The position numbers were made by a program, and so were the translations under genes. This document shows positions 49,574 to 58,578 of a DNA stretch of 64,000 nt, piece by piece; positions within the stretch are counted from its first letter, which is position 1; each line of letters opens with the position of its first letter. Source of the DNA: Gemmatimonadaceae bacterium (lineage in GTDB: Bacteria > Gemmatimonadota > Gemmatimonadetes > Gemmatimonadales > Gemmatimonadaceae); NCBI GenBank assembly GCA_025929535.1, contig JAICLZ010000003.1, forward strand, positions 1-64,000, in the 5' to 3' direction. Under the pieces are notes generated by a model, which saw only the letters and a program-made list of their open reading frames with translations, was not told the origin of the DNA and did not search any database.

Positions 49574-52500
49574 CTAGAACCCCAGCCGCGCCGAGAGCTG
49601 GATCTGGTAGTACGACGGAATCACCGTCGACGTCCATCGCACCGAGTTCGCCGGCACGAAATTGAAGATCGGCTGCGTATTCAGCACGTTGTTCGTCACC
49701 GTGTCCTGCGTCTGCCCGACCACGCTCAGCAGCGACTGGTCATTGAAGCTCGGGCTGTTCGACGGGAGCTTGATCTTGCCCCAGTCGTGGTTGATCAGGT
49801 TCAGGAAGTTGAACACGTCGAGTCGCACCGAGAGCGTCTTGCCCATCACCGTGGGCAACGACTGCTCGATCGTCACGTTCATGTTGTTCTGCCACGGCGA
49901 GCGGCAGCCGTTGCGCTGGAGAATGCTTCCGCGGCTCTCGTTCAGGCAGGACTGACCGTTGATGAATTGCTCGAACAGCTGCGCCTGCGTCTCCGCCGTG
50001 ATCACCTGCCCGTTCACGACCTCGTTCGCGAAGAGCATCTCGTTCGGATCGCGTGCGTTTTTCGGCACGTAGACCAGATCGTTGCCGACCACGCCGTCGC
50101 CGTTCAGGTCGCCCACTGCGCCGCGTCCCGTGCTGACGTAGTCGAACGGAATTCCGGAAATGCCCACGTAGATCATCGAGACGTTCGTCTGCCACGTCTT
50201 CCAGGGCGCCGTGTACGTTCCCGCGATCAGCACCTTGTTCGGAATGTCGAACTGCGAGATTCCGGTGTTCTCGCTGAGCAGATTTCCCGAGAGCTCGCGG
50301 CCGAACCGGAAGTTCGACGCCGCCGTGCTGCTCGTGATGTCCTGCACCGAGTACGAGTGCCCGTGCGTGTACGCGACGCTCGCCTCGAGCGCATTCGAGA
50401 AGCGCTTCTTGAGCTGCGCCGTCAGCTGGTACGAGTAATCCTTCGACTGATTCTTGACGTCGTAGATACCGCCCGCCTTGAACTGCGTGCTCACGAGATT
50501 CGTGGTGGGCGTGCCGTTCGCCGCGAACGCCGTAGCGTAGATGGTGCGGCCGAAACGATCCTCGCCCGTGGGTGCACCGATGTTCAGGTTCTGGTAGAAG
50601 AAGCTGTTCAGCCCGCGCGTGTAGATCCCCTCGAGCGTTCCCACGAAGCCGTTGCCGAACTGGTGGTCGTAACCCAGCGTCGCGCGAAGCGTCTGCGGGT
50701 ACTTGAGATTCTTGTTGAGCAGATCGACTTCGCTGTACGCGCCGGCGCCGATCGGAGCGCCGGTCGAATCAATGCAGGTCTGCGGCTGGTTGTTGATGTC
50801 CGGATTGAACGCCGGAGCGCGTCCCAGCCCGCCCGCGCCGCAGCTGAGCAACCCGAGACCAAAGCCCGAGTTCGCAATCGTGTTCTCCAGCCAGACGAAC
50901 GCCGGCCGGCCCTGGAACACGCCCACGCCGCCGCGAAGCTGGTCCGTCTGCTGGCCGGTGATGTCGTAGTTGAAGCCCACTCGCGGTGAGAACTGCACGT
51001 TCCCGGTCGGGATCTCGTGCGTGTCACGCCCGTACAGCGTCTGGATGAGCGGATTCGTGGCCGGCCGCGAGCTGATCGTCGGAAGGTCGAGCCGCAACCC
51101 GTAGAGCACGTTGAAGCGATCGTTGATCGTCCACTGATCCTCGGCGTACACCGAGTAGTTCGCCGCGTTGAACTTCGAGTGGAAGCCCTGGCCGAGATTC
51201 AGGCCGATCGTGTACGAGTTCGGATTGCCGGCCGCGAGAGAATCGAGGCTCGCGAACGTGTAGCTGCCCTGGGAATTTCGCGCGAACAGATTGTCGATCT
51301 TGAAGAACTCGTTGTGCGTGCCGATGCTCAAGCGGTGCTTCGCGCCGATCGGAATCGTGAAGTTGTCGGTGACCTCGAAGATGTCCTGGTCCAGCGAATT
51401 GCCCTGCGAGTTCGACTCGGCACCCGCGATCAGCGTTCCGGTGATGCCCGTGTTCACCGTGATCGACGGGAAGTCCGCGTTGGGTGGACGGAAATCGCGA
51501 ATCGTGGTGTAGCCGAGAAAGAGCTCGTTGTTCGCGCCGTTGTTCCAGTTCGTGAACAGCTGCGCGACCGCCGCGTTCTTCTTGTTGTTGAAGCTGTACG
51601 CGTTGGAGCCGAAACGAAATTGCGTCGACGTGCGGAACAATGTATCGAGCTCCGCCTTGCCGTAGTTGTCGCGCAGCACGAGCCGGCTGTTGTAGGGCAG
51701 CACGAAATCGAGGCGCCCGAAGATGTTCGTGAGCGGATTGGTGTTGGACACCGACCCCGCGGCTCCGGCATCGAGCCCGTACGTGCCCTGGAGGATGTCC
51801 GCCATGCGCTGCACGGTCGCGGCATCGGCGGCGGACGTCGGACCCGTACCGGTGAACCCCGGAAACGGTCCCGGTGCCGGATACGCCTCGCGCTGCCACT
51901 CGGGCGCGACGAAGAAGTGGATCTTGTCCTTCACGATCGGGCCGCCAAGCGAGAATCCGAACTGCTTCTGCTCGAAATCGCTCGCACGCAGCAGCGGCAC
52001 GTCGGCGGCGAGATCCTGATTGCGGAAGTAGTAGTACGCCGAGCCGTGGAATTCATTGGTGCCGCTCTTCGTGACGGCGTTGATCAGCGCGCCCGTGAAG
52101 TTCCCCTGGCGCACATCGAACGGCGACAGCAGCACCTGGTACTCCTGCACCGCTTCAAGCGAGATCGATCGCCCGCGCGCCTGCCCGCCCGGCTGGCCGG
52201 TGGTGCCGAGGCCGAACATGTCGCTCTCGCTCGCGCCGTCGATCTGAATGTTGTTGAAGCGATTGTTCTGGCCGCCCGCGGACAGGCCGGCGTTCTGCGC
52301 CTGCATCACCTGTGGCGTGAGCGACAGGAAATCCGTGAAGCTGCGGTTCAGCGTGGGCAGGCGACGGAGCGCCGTGTCCGAGATGTCGGTCTGCACGCCG
52401 CGGCGCGACGGAGAGATCTGATTGCTCAGCGTATCCGACGTGGCGCGCACGGTGACCACCGCGAGCTGCGTCGCCTGCGCGTGCAACTTGAAGCTCGCGC

Positions 52501-52828
52501 GAAAGTTCTGGCCGAGCGAGAGTCGGACGCCGGTGACGCTATCCGGCGCGAAGCCAATGCGCCGCACACTGATCACGTATGGTCCGCCAACCTCGACGCC
52601 CTGCACGTAATAGTTGCCGTTCGTGCGCGTGACGGCGTAGCTCTTCACGCCCGTCGCCTGATTCGCGACCTGTATCTGGGCCGATTCGATCGGCTGGCCC
52701 ACCGAGTCGGTCACGACGCCGCTCACCGCGGCGGTCGTGATGCCCTGCGCGGCGAGCGGGGAAAAGCCAGCAGCCCCCGACGCCGCGAGCGCCAGGAGAG
52801 CGAATCGGAGCTTGCAACTCATCTGCAT
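49574..52828 (-). CDS. Oar-like TonB-dependent outer-membrane receptor
   Basis: 1084 residues. A signal peptide (to about residue 29, LAAQG) is followed by a carboxypeptidase-regulatory-like beta domain (about 32-115: AVSGVVTDSVGQPIESAQIQV), a plug domain (about 120-245, with IQIDGASESDMFG and NAVTKSGTNEFHGSAYYYF) and a large beta barrel ending in Phe (IQLSARLGF). The plug-barrel architecture with a regulatory-like N-terminus is the Oar/CarboxypepD_reg type typical of Gemmatimonadota, Acidobacteria and Bacteroidetes. It should import or export a large ligand using TonB energy; the ligand is unknown. AAGGA 10 nt before the ATG at 52828 supports that start. Confidence 0.94.
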   Translation of the reverse strand: MQMSCKLRFALLALAASGAAGFSPLAAQGITTAAVSGVVTDSVGQPIESAQIQVANQATGVKSYAVTRTNGNYYVQGVEVGGPYVISVRRIGFAPDSVTGVRLSLGQNFRASFKLHAQATQLAVVTVRATSDTLSNQISPSRRGVQTDISDTALRRLPTLNRSFTDFLSLTPQVMQAQNAGLSAGGQNNRFNNIQIDGASESDMFGLGTTGQPGGQARGRSISLEAVQEYQVLLSPFDVRQGNFTGALINAVTKSGTNEFHGSAYYYFRNQDLAADVPLLRASDFEQKQFGFSLGGPIVKDKIHFFVAPEWQREAYPAPGPFPGFTGTGPTSAADAATVQRMADILQGTYGLDAGAAGSVSNTNPLTNIFGRLDFVLPYNSRLVLRDNYGKAELDTLFRTSTQFRFGSNAYSFNNKKNAAVAQLFTNWNNGANNELFLGYTTIRDFRPPNADFPSITVNTGITGTLIAGAESNSQGNSLDQDIFEVTDNFTIPIGAKHRLSIGTHNEFFKIDNLFARNSQGSYTFASLDSLAAGNPNSYTIGLNLGQGFHSKFNAANYSVYAEDQWTINDRFNVLYGLRLDLPTISSRPATNPLIQTLYGRDTHEIPTGNVQFSPRVGFNYDITGQQTDQLRGGVGVFQGRPAFVWLENTIANSGFGLGLLSCGAGGLGRAPAFNPDINNQPQTCIDSTGAPIGAGAYSEVDLLNKNLKYPQTLRATLGYDHQFGNGFVGTLEGIYTRGLNSFFYQNLNIGAPTGEDRFGRTIYATAFAANGTPTTNLVSTQFKAGGIYDVKNQSKDYSYQLTAQLKKRFSNALEASVAYTHGHSYSVQDITSSTAASNFRFGRELSGNLLSENTGISQFDIPNKVLIAGTYTAPWKTWQTNVSMIYVGISGIPFDYVSTGRGAVGDLNGDGVVGNDLVYVPKNARDPNEMLFANEVVNGQVITAETQAQLFEQFINGQSCLNESRGSILQRNGCRSPWQNNMNVTIEQSLPTVMGKTLSVRLDVFNFLNLINHDWGKIKLPSNSPSFNDQSLLSVVGQTQDTVTNNVLNTQPIFNFVPANSVRWTSTVIPSYYQIQLSARLGF

Positions 52829-52897
52829 GAGCGGGGATTCCTTGTAATGGAGAGAACGAGTCCGGCCGGAAAAAAGGTAGGGTGCGACGATCGCGAG

Positions 52898-54307
52898 TCA
52901 AGAATTGACGGCAACGGATTCGTCACGACTCGATCCTCCCGACGAGCCCATGCGTCGCGTGATGAACGCGTAGACCGGAACGCCGAGGAGGATTCCGAGG
53001 AACACGCCGAGCGTTGCGGCGCGACTCGATTTGTCGATGAGCGCGTTCAGGAGCAGCGCGACCGTGGACGCGATGAAGATGAGCGGCACGACGGGATAGC
53101 CCGGCACACGGAACGACGTGTCGTAGCCCGCGCGCCGCCGAAGGACGAACACGGCACCCACCGCGAGCGCGAGAAAGGGCACGATCGCGATCACGAACTG
53201 ATCCGCGAGCTGCTCGAACCCTCGCGTGAGCACGAACGCGACCCCGATCGCCGCGTTGAGCACGATCGCCACGTACGGCGTCTGGTAGCGCGGGTGCACG
53301 GCCGCGATCTGCCTGAAGAGCATCCGGTCATCGGCCATCGCGAAGAAAATGCGCGGCGCGGTCATGATCGATCCGTTGAGCGTGCCGAACGTCGACAGCA
53401 TGACCGTCACCGCGACGAACACCACACCCGGCGAGCCGATCACCTTGAACGCCACGTCCGCGGCGACGAGCCGCGAGTGGCGAATCGTCTCGACATCGAG
53501 CACCGAGAGATAGGCGAGATTCGCGAGCGCATAGATCGCGATCACCGCCACCGTGCCGATGATGATCGCGCGCGGGAGCGTGCGCCGTCCATCCTTCACC
53601 TCGCCACCCACCAGGCTCACGTCCTCCCAGCCGTCGTACGCCCAGAGCACGGAGATCAGCGCGAGGCCGAACGGGGCGAGCGAGAAGCTGCCCGGCGGAA
53701 CGGCGGGCGTGAAATGGCCGCCGGTGTGCGGAAGGCCGAGCGCCATTGCGACGATCACGATGAACAAGAGGCCGCCGTACTTCGCGACGGTGGTGAGATT
53801 CTGAACGAGCGAGCCCCACTTGAGCCCGACGTAGTTGAACGTCGCCGTCAGCGCGATCGCGAGCGCCGCCACCCAGTGCACGTACGTCGCATACGGCTCC
53901 GCGCTCGGCTCGTGCCCCAGCACGCGAAAGAGATACTCGGCGAAGGTGGTCGAGATCGCGCCGAGCGATGCGGCGCGGATGAGGAGGAGCTCGGACCAGC
54001 CGAAGAGGAAGGCCGCGCGCCGGCCCCAGGCTTCGCGGATGAAGACGTACAGTCCGCCCGTGGCGGGGAACGCGCTCGCGACTTCGGCGAGCGTGAGCGC
54101 GCCGCAGAGCACGAAGATGCCGCCGAAGAGCCACACCGAGAGCAGTGGCAGCGGGCCCGGAAGCTTGTCGGCGATGCCTGCCGGCGAGCGGAAGATCCCG
54201 GAGCCGATGGTGGATCCAATGAGAACCGCGACGGCGCTGAAAAGGCCGAGCCGGCGCGGGAGCCGCGAAGGAACAGCGGCGGAGGGCTGGATGGTGCGAG
54301 CTTCCAT
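52898..54307 (-). CDS. APC-family amino acid permease
   Basis: 469 residues with 12 membrane helices. The first helix carries the family motif GSTIGSGIFRSP, used for substrate amino-group binding, and later segments include PATGGLYVFIREAWG and FNYVGLKWG. It is most like LAT/SLC7-type exchangers and APC permeases. The amino acid is not predictable from sequence alone. The ATG at 54307 precedes a short polar leader and helix 1; an upstream ATG at 54394 adds a basic stretch. It is divergent from the COX2-TM-like gene, 73 bp apart. Confidence 0.9.
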   Translation of the reverse strand: MEARTIQPSAAVPSRLPRRLGLFSAVAVLIGSTIGSGIFRSPAGIADKLPGPLPLLSVWLFGGIFVLCGALTLAEVASAFPATGGLYVFIREAWGRRAAFLFGWSELLLIRAASLGAISTTFAEYLFRVLGHEPSAEPYATYVHWVAALAIALTATFNYVGLKWGSLVQNLTTVAKYGGLLFIVIVAMALGLPHTGGHFTPAVPPGSFSLAPFGLALISVLWAYDGWEDVSLVGGEVKDGRRTLPRAIIIGTVAVIAIYALANLAYLSVLDVETIRHSRLVAADVAFKVIGSPGVVFVAVTVMLSTFGTLNGSIMTAPRIFFAMADDRMLFRQIAAVHPRYQTPYVAIVLNAAIGVAFVLTRGFEQLADQFVIAIVPFLALAVGAVFVLRRRAGYDTSFRVPGYPVVPLIFIASTVALLLNALIDKSSRAATLGVFLGILLGVPVYAFITRRMGSSGGSSRDESVAVNS

Positions 54308-54380
54308 TGCCCATAATACAGCCGCGGCGGCTGGGCGGCACCCTGCGCGCCGTTCTGCCTTTCGTCTTGCCGCACTTCGA

Positions 54381-54644
54381 GTGCGCCGACACATTTCTCA
54401 CACTATTCCGAGATTCCTTTCCGACGCCATCTTTTGGCTCGCCGCGGCGTGCTGCGTGTTCGCGCAGGTCGCCATCGTCCGGTCAGCTCTTCGCGCGCGC
54501 GCGCAGCGGCCGGATGGCAGTGCATCCCCATCGCGCCCGATCGAAGTCGCGTGGACGATCCTCCCCGCGATCATGCTGGCGCTCGTGCTCGTGCTGACGT
54601 GGCGTGCGCTGCACCCGTCGGCGGCGATCACGATCGTACCGTAA
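54381..54644 (+). CDS. Small two-helix protein resembling the transmembrane part of cytochrome oxidase subunit II
   Basis: 87 residues from a GTG at 54381. Helix 1 is about 15-35 (AIFWLAAACCVFAQVAIV) and helix 2 about 55-75. The segment IEVAWTILPAIMLALVLVL closely follows the COX2 second-helix signature (E-x-x-WT-x-x-P). There is no CuA-binding domain; the protein stops soon after helix 2 (HPSAAITIVP). It ends 10 bp before ctaA and carries the ctaA ribosome-binding site (AAGGAG 54643-54648) at its stop. It may assist oxidase assembly or heme handling. The GTG start is the best available but not certain. Confidence 0.65.
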   Translation: MRRHISHTIPRFLSDAIFWLAAACCVFAQVAIVRSALRARAQRPDGSASPSRPIEVAWTILPAIMLALVLVLTWRALHPSAAITIVP

Positions 54645-54654
54645 GGAGCTGTCA

Positions 54655-55584
54655 TTGAAGGCGTTGCGTCGACTCGCGTATTCGACACTCGGATTGGCGT
54701 ACGCGCTCATCGTCTTCGGCGCGATCGTTCGAATCTCCGGCTCGGGGATGGGCTGCGGCGATCACTGGCCGCGATGCTTCGGGCGGTGGTTTCCGTCGCT
54801 GGATCAACCCACCGTCGTGATCGAGTGGACGCATCGCCTCATCGCCGCGATCACCGTGGCCATGGTCGCGTTGCTCGTGCTGGTGGCGTTCAGCAAACGC
54901 GGAGAGCCGGGTGTCTCGGGGCCGCGCGGGGTGCTGCGAGCGGCACTCCTGGCGGCCGCGCTGGTCGTTCTTCAGGCGCTGCTGGGAATGGTCACCGTGC
55001 GCATGGGCAATACGGCGTGGGCCACGGTCGCGCATCTGCTCAACGGCGCGCTGCTGCTCGCGGCGCTCGCGGCCACCGTGCTTCGTGCCGGCGGGCTCGG
55101 CGGTCGCATCGCCGTGGGCTCGACTGCAGCGCGAACGCGCGCGGCGCGCGGGTCCGCAGCGGCCGCGGCAATCGCACTGGTCACGGTGCTGTTCGGCGGG
55201 CTCACGGCAAAGATTCCGGGCGCGAACACCGCCTGCCAGGGATTCCCGCTCTGCCGGGGATCGCTGCTTCCCGCGCTCCCGGCGCAGCACGTGCAGTTCA
55301 CACACAGGATCCTCGCCTTTCTTCTGTTCTTTCACGTACTTGGCCTCATGATCGGATTTGCCCGTCGTAGAGAAGCGCCGGCAGTGCTCGCGCTGGTGCG
55401 AGTCGCGTTCGTGCTCATCTGTCTGCAGCTCGTGATCGCTGCGGGCATGGTCGAGATGCATCTCCCGCCCGCCATGCGCTCGCTGCACGAAGCCGACGGT
55501 ATCGCGATCTGGCTGACGCTCTTCACGCTTGCGTGGGTGTCGCGCTTCTCGAATGCGAGCGCCCCGGGCAGGGCAGCCACGTGA
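54655..55584 (+). CDS. ctaA: Heme A synthase CtaA
   Basis: 309 residues from a TTG at 54655 with AAGGAG 6 nt upstream. It has eight membrane helices. Heme-ligand histidines appear in IEWTHRLIA, VAHLLNG, QFTHRILAF and LHEADG, and a periplasmic cysteine pair in NTACQGFPLCRG is the disulfide common in CtaA. The loop GMGCGDHWPRCFG is also typical. It oxidises heme O to heme A for cytochrome oxidase. Its stop overlaps the ctaB start (GTGA), so heme O and heme A synthesis are coupled. Confidence 0.95.
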   Translation: MKALRRLAYSTLGLAYALIVFGAIVRISGSGMGCGDHWPRCFGRWFPSLDQPTVVIEWTHRLIAAITVAMVALLVLVAFSKRGEPGVSGPRGVLRAALLAAALVVLQALLGMVTVRMGNTAWATVAHLLNGALLLAALAATVLRAGGLGGRIAVGSTAARTRAARGSAAAAAIALVTVLFGGLTAKIPGANTACQGFPLCRGSLLPALPAQHVQFTHRILAFLLFFHVLGLMIGFARRREAPAVLALVRVAFVLICLQLVIAAGMVEMHLPPAMRSLHEADGIAIWLTLFTLAWVSRFSNASAPGRAAT

Positions 55585-56471
55585 CCACCGCCGCGGTCTC
55601 GGAGCGCAGCAGCTCCTTCGCACGCGATCTGGTGATGCTCACCAAGCCGCGGATCATCTCGCTCCTCCTCGTCACCACGATCGCACCGATGTACATCGCC
55701 GGCAGCCCGAGCCTCGCGCTCGTGCTCTGGGTGCTCGTGGGCGGCTACCTCATGGCGGGCGGCGCGAATGCGGTGAACATGTTCATCGACAGCGACATCG
55801 ACCAGCAGATGGCGCGCACGCGGCTGCGCCCGATTCCGAGCGGGCGCATGGACCGCCGCGCCGTGCTCGCGTTCGGCATTCTGCTCGCCACGAGCGCAAC
55901 CGCGGTGTTCGCGGTCGAGGTGAATCTGGCGAGCGCGGCGCTCGCGCTGGCCGGATTCTACTTCTACGTGTTCATCTACACGCGGTGGCTGAAGCGCCGC
56001 ACGCCGCAGAACATCGTCATCGGCGGGGCTGCCGGAGCGTTCCCGCCGCTGGTCGGCTGGGCATCGGTCACGGGGCACGTCGATCTGGCGGCCGTCTATC
56101 TCTTTCTCATCGTGTTCTACTGGACGCCGCCGCACTTCTGGGCGCTCGCGCTCAACAAGCAGGTGGACTACAAGCGCGCTGGCGTGCCGATGGCGCCGCT
56201 CGTGTGGGGCGAGCGCGAGACCATGTGGAACATGCTCTGGTACACGATCATTCTGGTGGCGCTCACGCTGCTCCCCGCCCTGTTCGGCGCGTTCGGCGCA
56301 TTCTACGTGGTCTCGGCCATCGCGCTCGACGCGGTGCTGCTCGGCGGTGTGATCCAGGTTCTGCGCAAGCCGGTGTGGAACGCGCCGGCATGGTGGCTCT
56401 ACAAGTTCTCGCTGCTCTATCTTGCGCTTCTCTTCGCAGCGATGATGATCGACCGCGTCCTCGCCCGCTGA
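55581..56471 (+). CDS. ctaB: Protoheme IX farnesyltransferase (heme O synthase) CtaB
   Basis: 296 residues from a GTG at 55581 in a GTGA overlap with ctaA. UbiA-family prenyltransferase with the first Asp motif NMFIDSDIDQQMARTRLRP and a second Asp-containing motif near DYKRAGVPMAP, plus nine hydrophobic segments. It attaches the farnesyl group to heme B. The stop TGA shares its final A with the ATG of the next small gene. Together with ctaA it supplies an aa3-type oxidase whose structural genes are not in the window. Confidence 0.95.
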   Translation: MTTAAVSERSSSFARDLVMLTKPRIISLLLVTTIAPMYIAGSPSLALVLWVLVGGYLMAGGANAVNMFIDSDIDQQMARTRLRPIPSGRMDRRAVLAFGILLATSATAVFAVEVNLASAALALAGFYFYVFIYTRWLKRRTPQNIVIGGAAGAFPPLVGWASVTGHVDLAAVYLFLIVFYWTPPHFWALALNKQVDYKRAGVPMAPLVWGERETMWNMLWYTIILVALTLLPALFGAFGAFYVVSAIALDAVLLGGVIQVLRKPVWNAPAWWLYKFSLLYLALLFAAMMIDRVLAR

Positions 56472-56752
56472 TGGCGCGTGGGCGCGTGCCGGACGAGATG
56501 GAGACCGGCGAGCTCGCCGTGCACATCGTGAGCGACAAGGGTGCGAACGACCACGTGCTGCTGCTCGCCCACCATCCCGCGGGCGTGCGCGTGCGTGAAT
56601 GGCATTCCGGAAACTGGTCGACCGGGCCGGAGGAGAGCGTGGTGAGCGCGAATGCGCTGCTCACGCGCCTCGAGGACGTGGTGCGCAGCCGGCAGCGGCT
56701 GGAGCCCGACGTGCGCGTGGTACGCAGTTGGCTGATAGCGACGCCGCGCTGA
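56471..56752 (+). CDS. Small protein of unknown function
   Basis: 93 residues from an ATG at 56471 overlapping the ctaB stop by one base (TGATG). Soluble, mixed alpha/beta, no signal peptide, with HIVSDKGANDHVLLLAHHPAGVRVREWHSGNWS near the start and a C-terminal helix (LLTRLEDVVRSRQ). No family recognised. Its end overlaps the start of the ABC exporter gene, so it belongs to the same transcript as ctaA-ctaB. Confidence 0.65.
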   Translation: MARGRVPDEMETGELAVHIVSDKGANDHVLLLAHHPAGVRVREWHSGNWSTGPEESVVSANALLTRLEDVVRSRQRLEPDVRVVRSWLIATPR

Positions 56753-58533
56753 GGGCAGCAGCCGCGCCGGAGCTCGCGCGGAGAACGCTCCCGTCTCCCA
56801 CGCCCCTTCGTCCGCTCCTGCGGCGGCTCAAACCGTACACGGCCCCGCTGATCTTCGGGGCGATCGCGCTGCTGCTGAGCTCCGCGATCGGACTCGCGTT
56901 CCCGCTGATCGTTCGCGAGCTGCTCGATGCCGCGTTCGTGAAGGGCAACGGCGGGCTGCTCAACGAGCTCGCGCTCCTGCTCGTGGGGATCTTCGCCGTA
57001 CAGGGTGTGCTGAGTTTCGTGCAGGTGTGGCTCATCACATCGGTTGCGGAGAAGGTGATCGCGAAGCTGCGCAGCGAGCTGTTCGCGCATCTCGTGCGCC
57101 TGTCGCCGGGCTTCTTCGCGGAGCAGCGCACGGGCGAGCTGACGAGCCGGTTGAGCACCGATCTCACGCTGCTGCAGAGCGTGATGACCTATCAGTCGAC
57201 GGAGCTGCTGCGACAGCTCGTCTATCTCATCGGCGGTCTCGTGATGCTGACGATCACGCATCCGCGCCTCACCGTCACGACGCTCGCCGTCGTTCCGGTG
57301 GTGGTGGGCGCCGCCTTCATTTTCGGCCGTTTGATGCGCAAGGCGAGCACGGTCGTGCAGGACCGCATCGCCGACGCGATGGGCACGGCCGAGGAGGCGT
57401 TCTCGCAGATCCGCATCGTGCAGAGCTTCACGCGCGAGCGCGCGGAGAGCGCACGCTACGACGCGCAGCTGAGCGATGTGGTGGATGCGGCGATCCACAG
57501 GGCGCTCGTGCGCGGCGTGTTCTTCGGCGTCATCACGTTCGCGGGCTTCGCGGGCGTTGCGGCGGTGCTCTGGCAGGGCGGACGTCTCGTGCTCGCTCAC
57601 CAGCTCACGGGCGGAGCACTGGTCGAGTTCCTGTTTTATGCCTTCTTCGTTGCGGCGGCGGTCGGCGCGCTGGGTCAGCTCTTCGGCGCGTACCAGGAGG
57701 CGATCGGTGCCGCGCGCCGCGTCTTTGACCTGCTCGAGACGAAACCGACGATCGCGGATCCGCCCGTTGTCACGCCGCTTCCCAAGCCGGTGCGCGGCGA
57801 TGTGCGTCTCACGCACGTGACCTTTCGCTACGGAAGCGAGCTCCCGGACGTGCTCCACGACGTGACCTTCGGCATCGGGCCCGGTGAAGTGGTCGCTCTG
57901 GTCGGCCCGTCGGGCGCGGGGAAGACGACCATCGCGTCGCTGATCCCGCGCTTCTGGGACGTGCAGCACGGCGCGGTCACGCTCGACGGCGTGGACGTGC
58001 GCGCGCTCGCGTTGGGCGACCTGCGCGGCGCGATCGGCATCGTGCCCCAGGAGCCCGCGCTCTTCAGCGGCACGGTGCGCGACAACATCGCGTACGCGCG
58101 CGCCGAGGCGACGGATGCCGAGGTGGAATCAGCCGCGCGCGCCGCGCACGCGATGGAGTTCATCGAGCGGCTCCCGGATCGCATGAACACGCGCGTGGGC
58201 GAGCGCGGTGTGAAGCTCTCCGGCGGCCAGCGCCAGCGGATCGCGCTCGCGCGTGTGTTCCTGAAGAATCCGGCACTGGTGATTCTCGACGAGGCCACAT
58301 CCAGCCTCGACACGGAGAGCGAGCGGCTCGTCGAGCAGGCGATGGAGGAGCTGCTCCGCGGCCGATCCACGCTGATCATCGCGCACCGGCTCAGCACCGT
58401 GCGCCGCGCGGACCGCGTGATCGTGCTCGAGGGCGGCGTGATCGTGGAGGAGGGGCGTCACGAGGCGCTAATCGCGAGCGGCGGGCTGTACTCGCGGCTG
58501 CACGCGGCGGCGGGGTTGAGTCTTACGGCGTAG
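56728..58533 (+). CDS. MsbA-like ABC exporter (membrane domain fused to ATPase)
   Basis: 601 residues from a TTG at 56728 (a CTG at 56749, overlapping the stop of the small gene, is possible). Six membrane helices (about 35-320) and a C-terminal ATPase with Walker A GPSGAGKTT, signature LSGGQRQRIALARVF, Walker B LVILDEATSSLD and the His switch AHRLSTV. Half-transporter, expected to work as a homodimer. The overall type is MsbA/LmrA; lipid A, lipids or drugs are the usual substrates. Overlap with the upstream small gene ties it to the heme A cluster, though a direct link to oxidase assembly is not shown. Confidence 0.9.
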   Translation: MADSDAALRAAAAPELARRTLPSPTPLRPLLRRLKPYTAPLIFGAIALLLSSAIGLAFPLIVRELLDAAFVKGNGGLLNELALLLVGIFAVQGVLSFVQVWLITSVAEKVIAKLRSELFAHLVRLSPGFFAEQRTGELTSRLSTDLTLLQSVMTYQSTELLRQLVYLIGGLVMLTITHPRLTVTTLAVVPVVVGAAFIFGRLMRKASTVVQDRIADAMGTAEEAFSQIRIVQSFTRERAESARYDAQLSDVVDAAIHRALVRGVFFGVITFAGFAGVAAVLWQGGRLVLAHQLTGGALVEFLFYAFFVAAAVGALGQLFGAYQEAIGAARRVFDLLETKPTIADPPVVTPLPKPVRGDVRLTHVTFRYGSELPDVLHDVTFGIGPGEVVALVGPSGAGKTTIASLIPRFWDVQHGAVTLDGVDVRALALGDLRGAIGIVPQEPALFSGTVRDNIAYARAEATDAEVESAARAAHAMEFIERLPDRMNTRVGERGVKLSGGQRQRIALARVFLKNPALVILDEATSSLDTESERLVEQAMEELLRGRSTLIIAHRLSTVRRADRVIVLEGGVIVEEGRHEALIASGGLYSRLHAAAGLSLTA

Positions 58534-58578
58534 TACGGCTTCGCCCTGCCCACCATCTAGGCAGAAAATGACCTCCCG

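Noticed and set aside
51017-54316. Long plus-strand open frame (about 1100 codons) opposite the TonB receptor and APC permease
   Set aside because: It encodes only Arg/Glu/His-rich low-complexity sequence, antisense to two well-supported genes.
58534-58578. Terminator in the convergent gap after the ABC exporter
   Set aside because: Only a 5-bp stem (CTGCC/GGCAG) with a 9-nt loop is visible; too weak to annotate.
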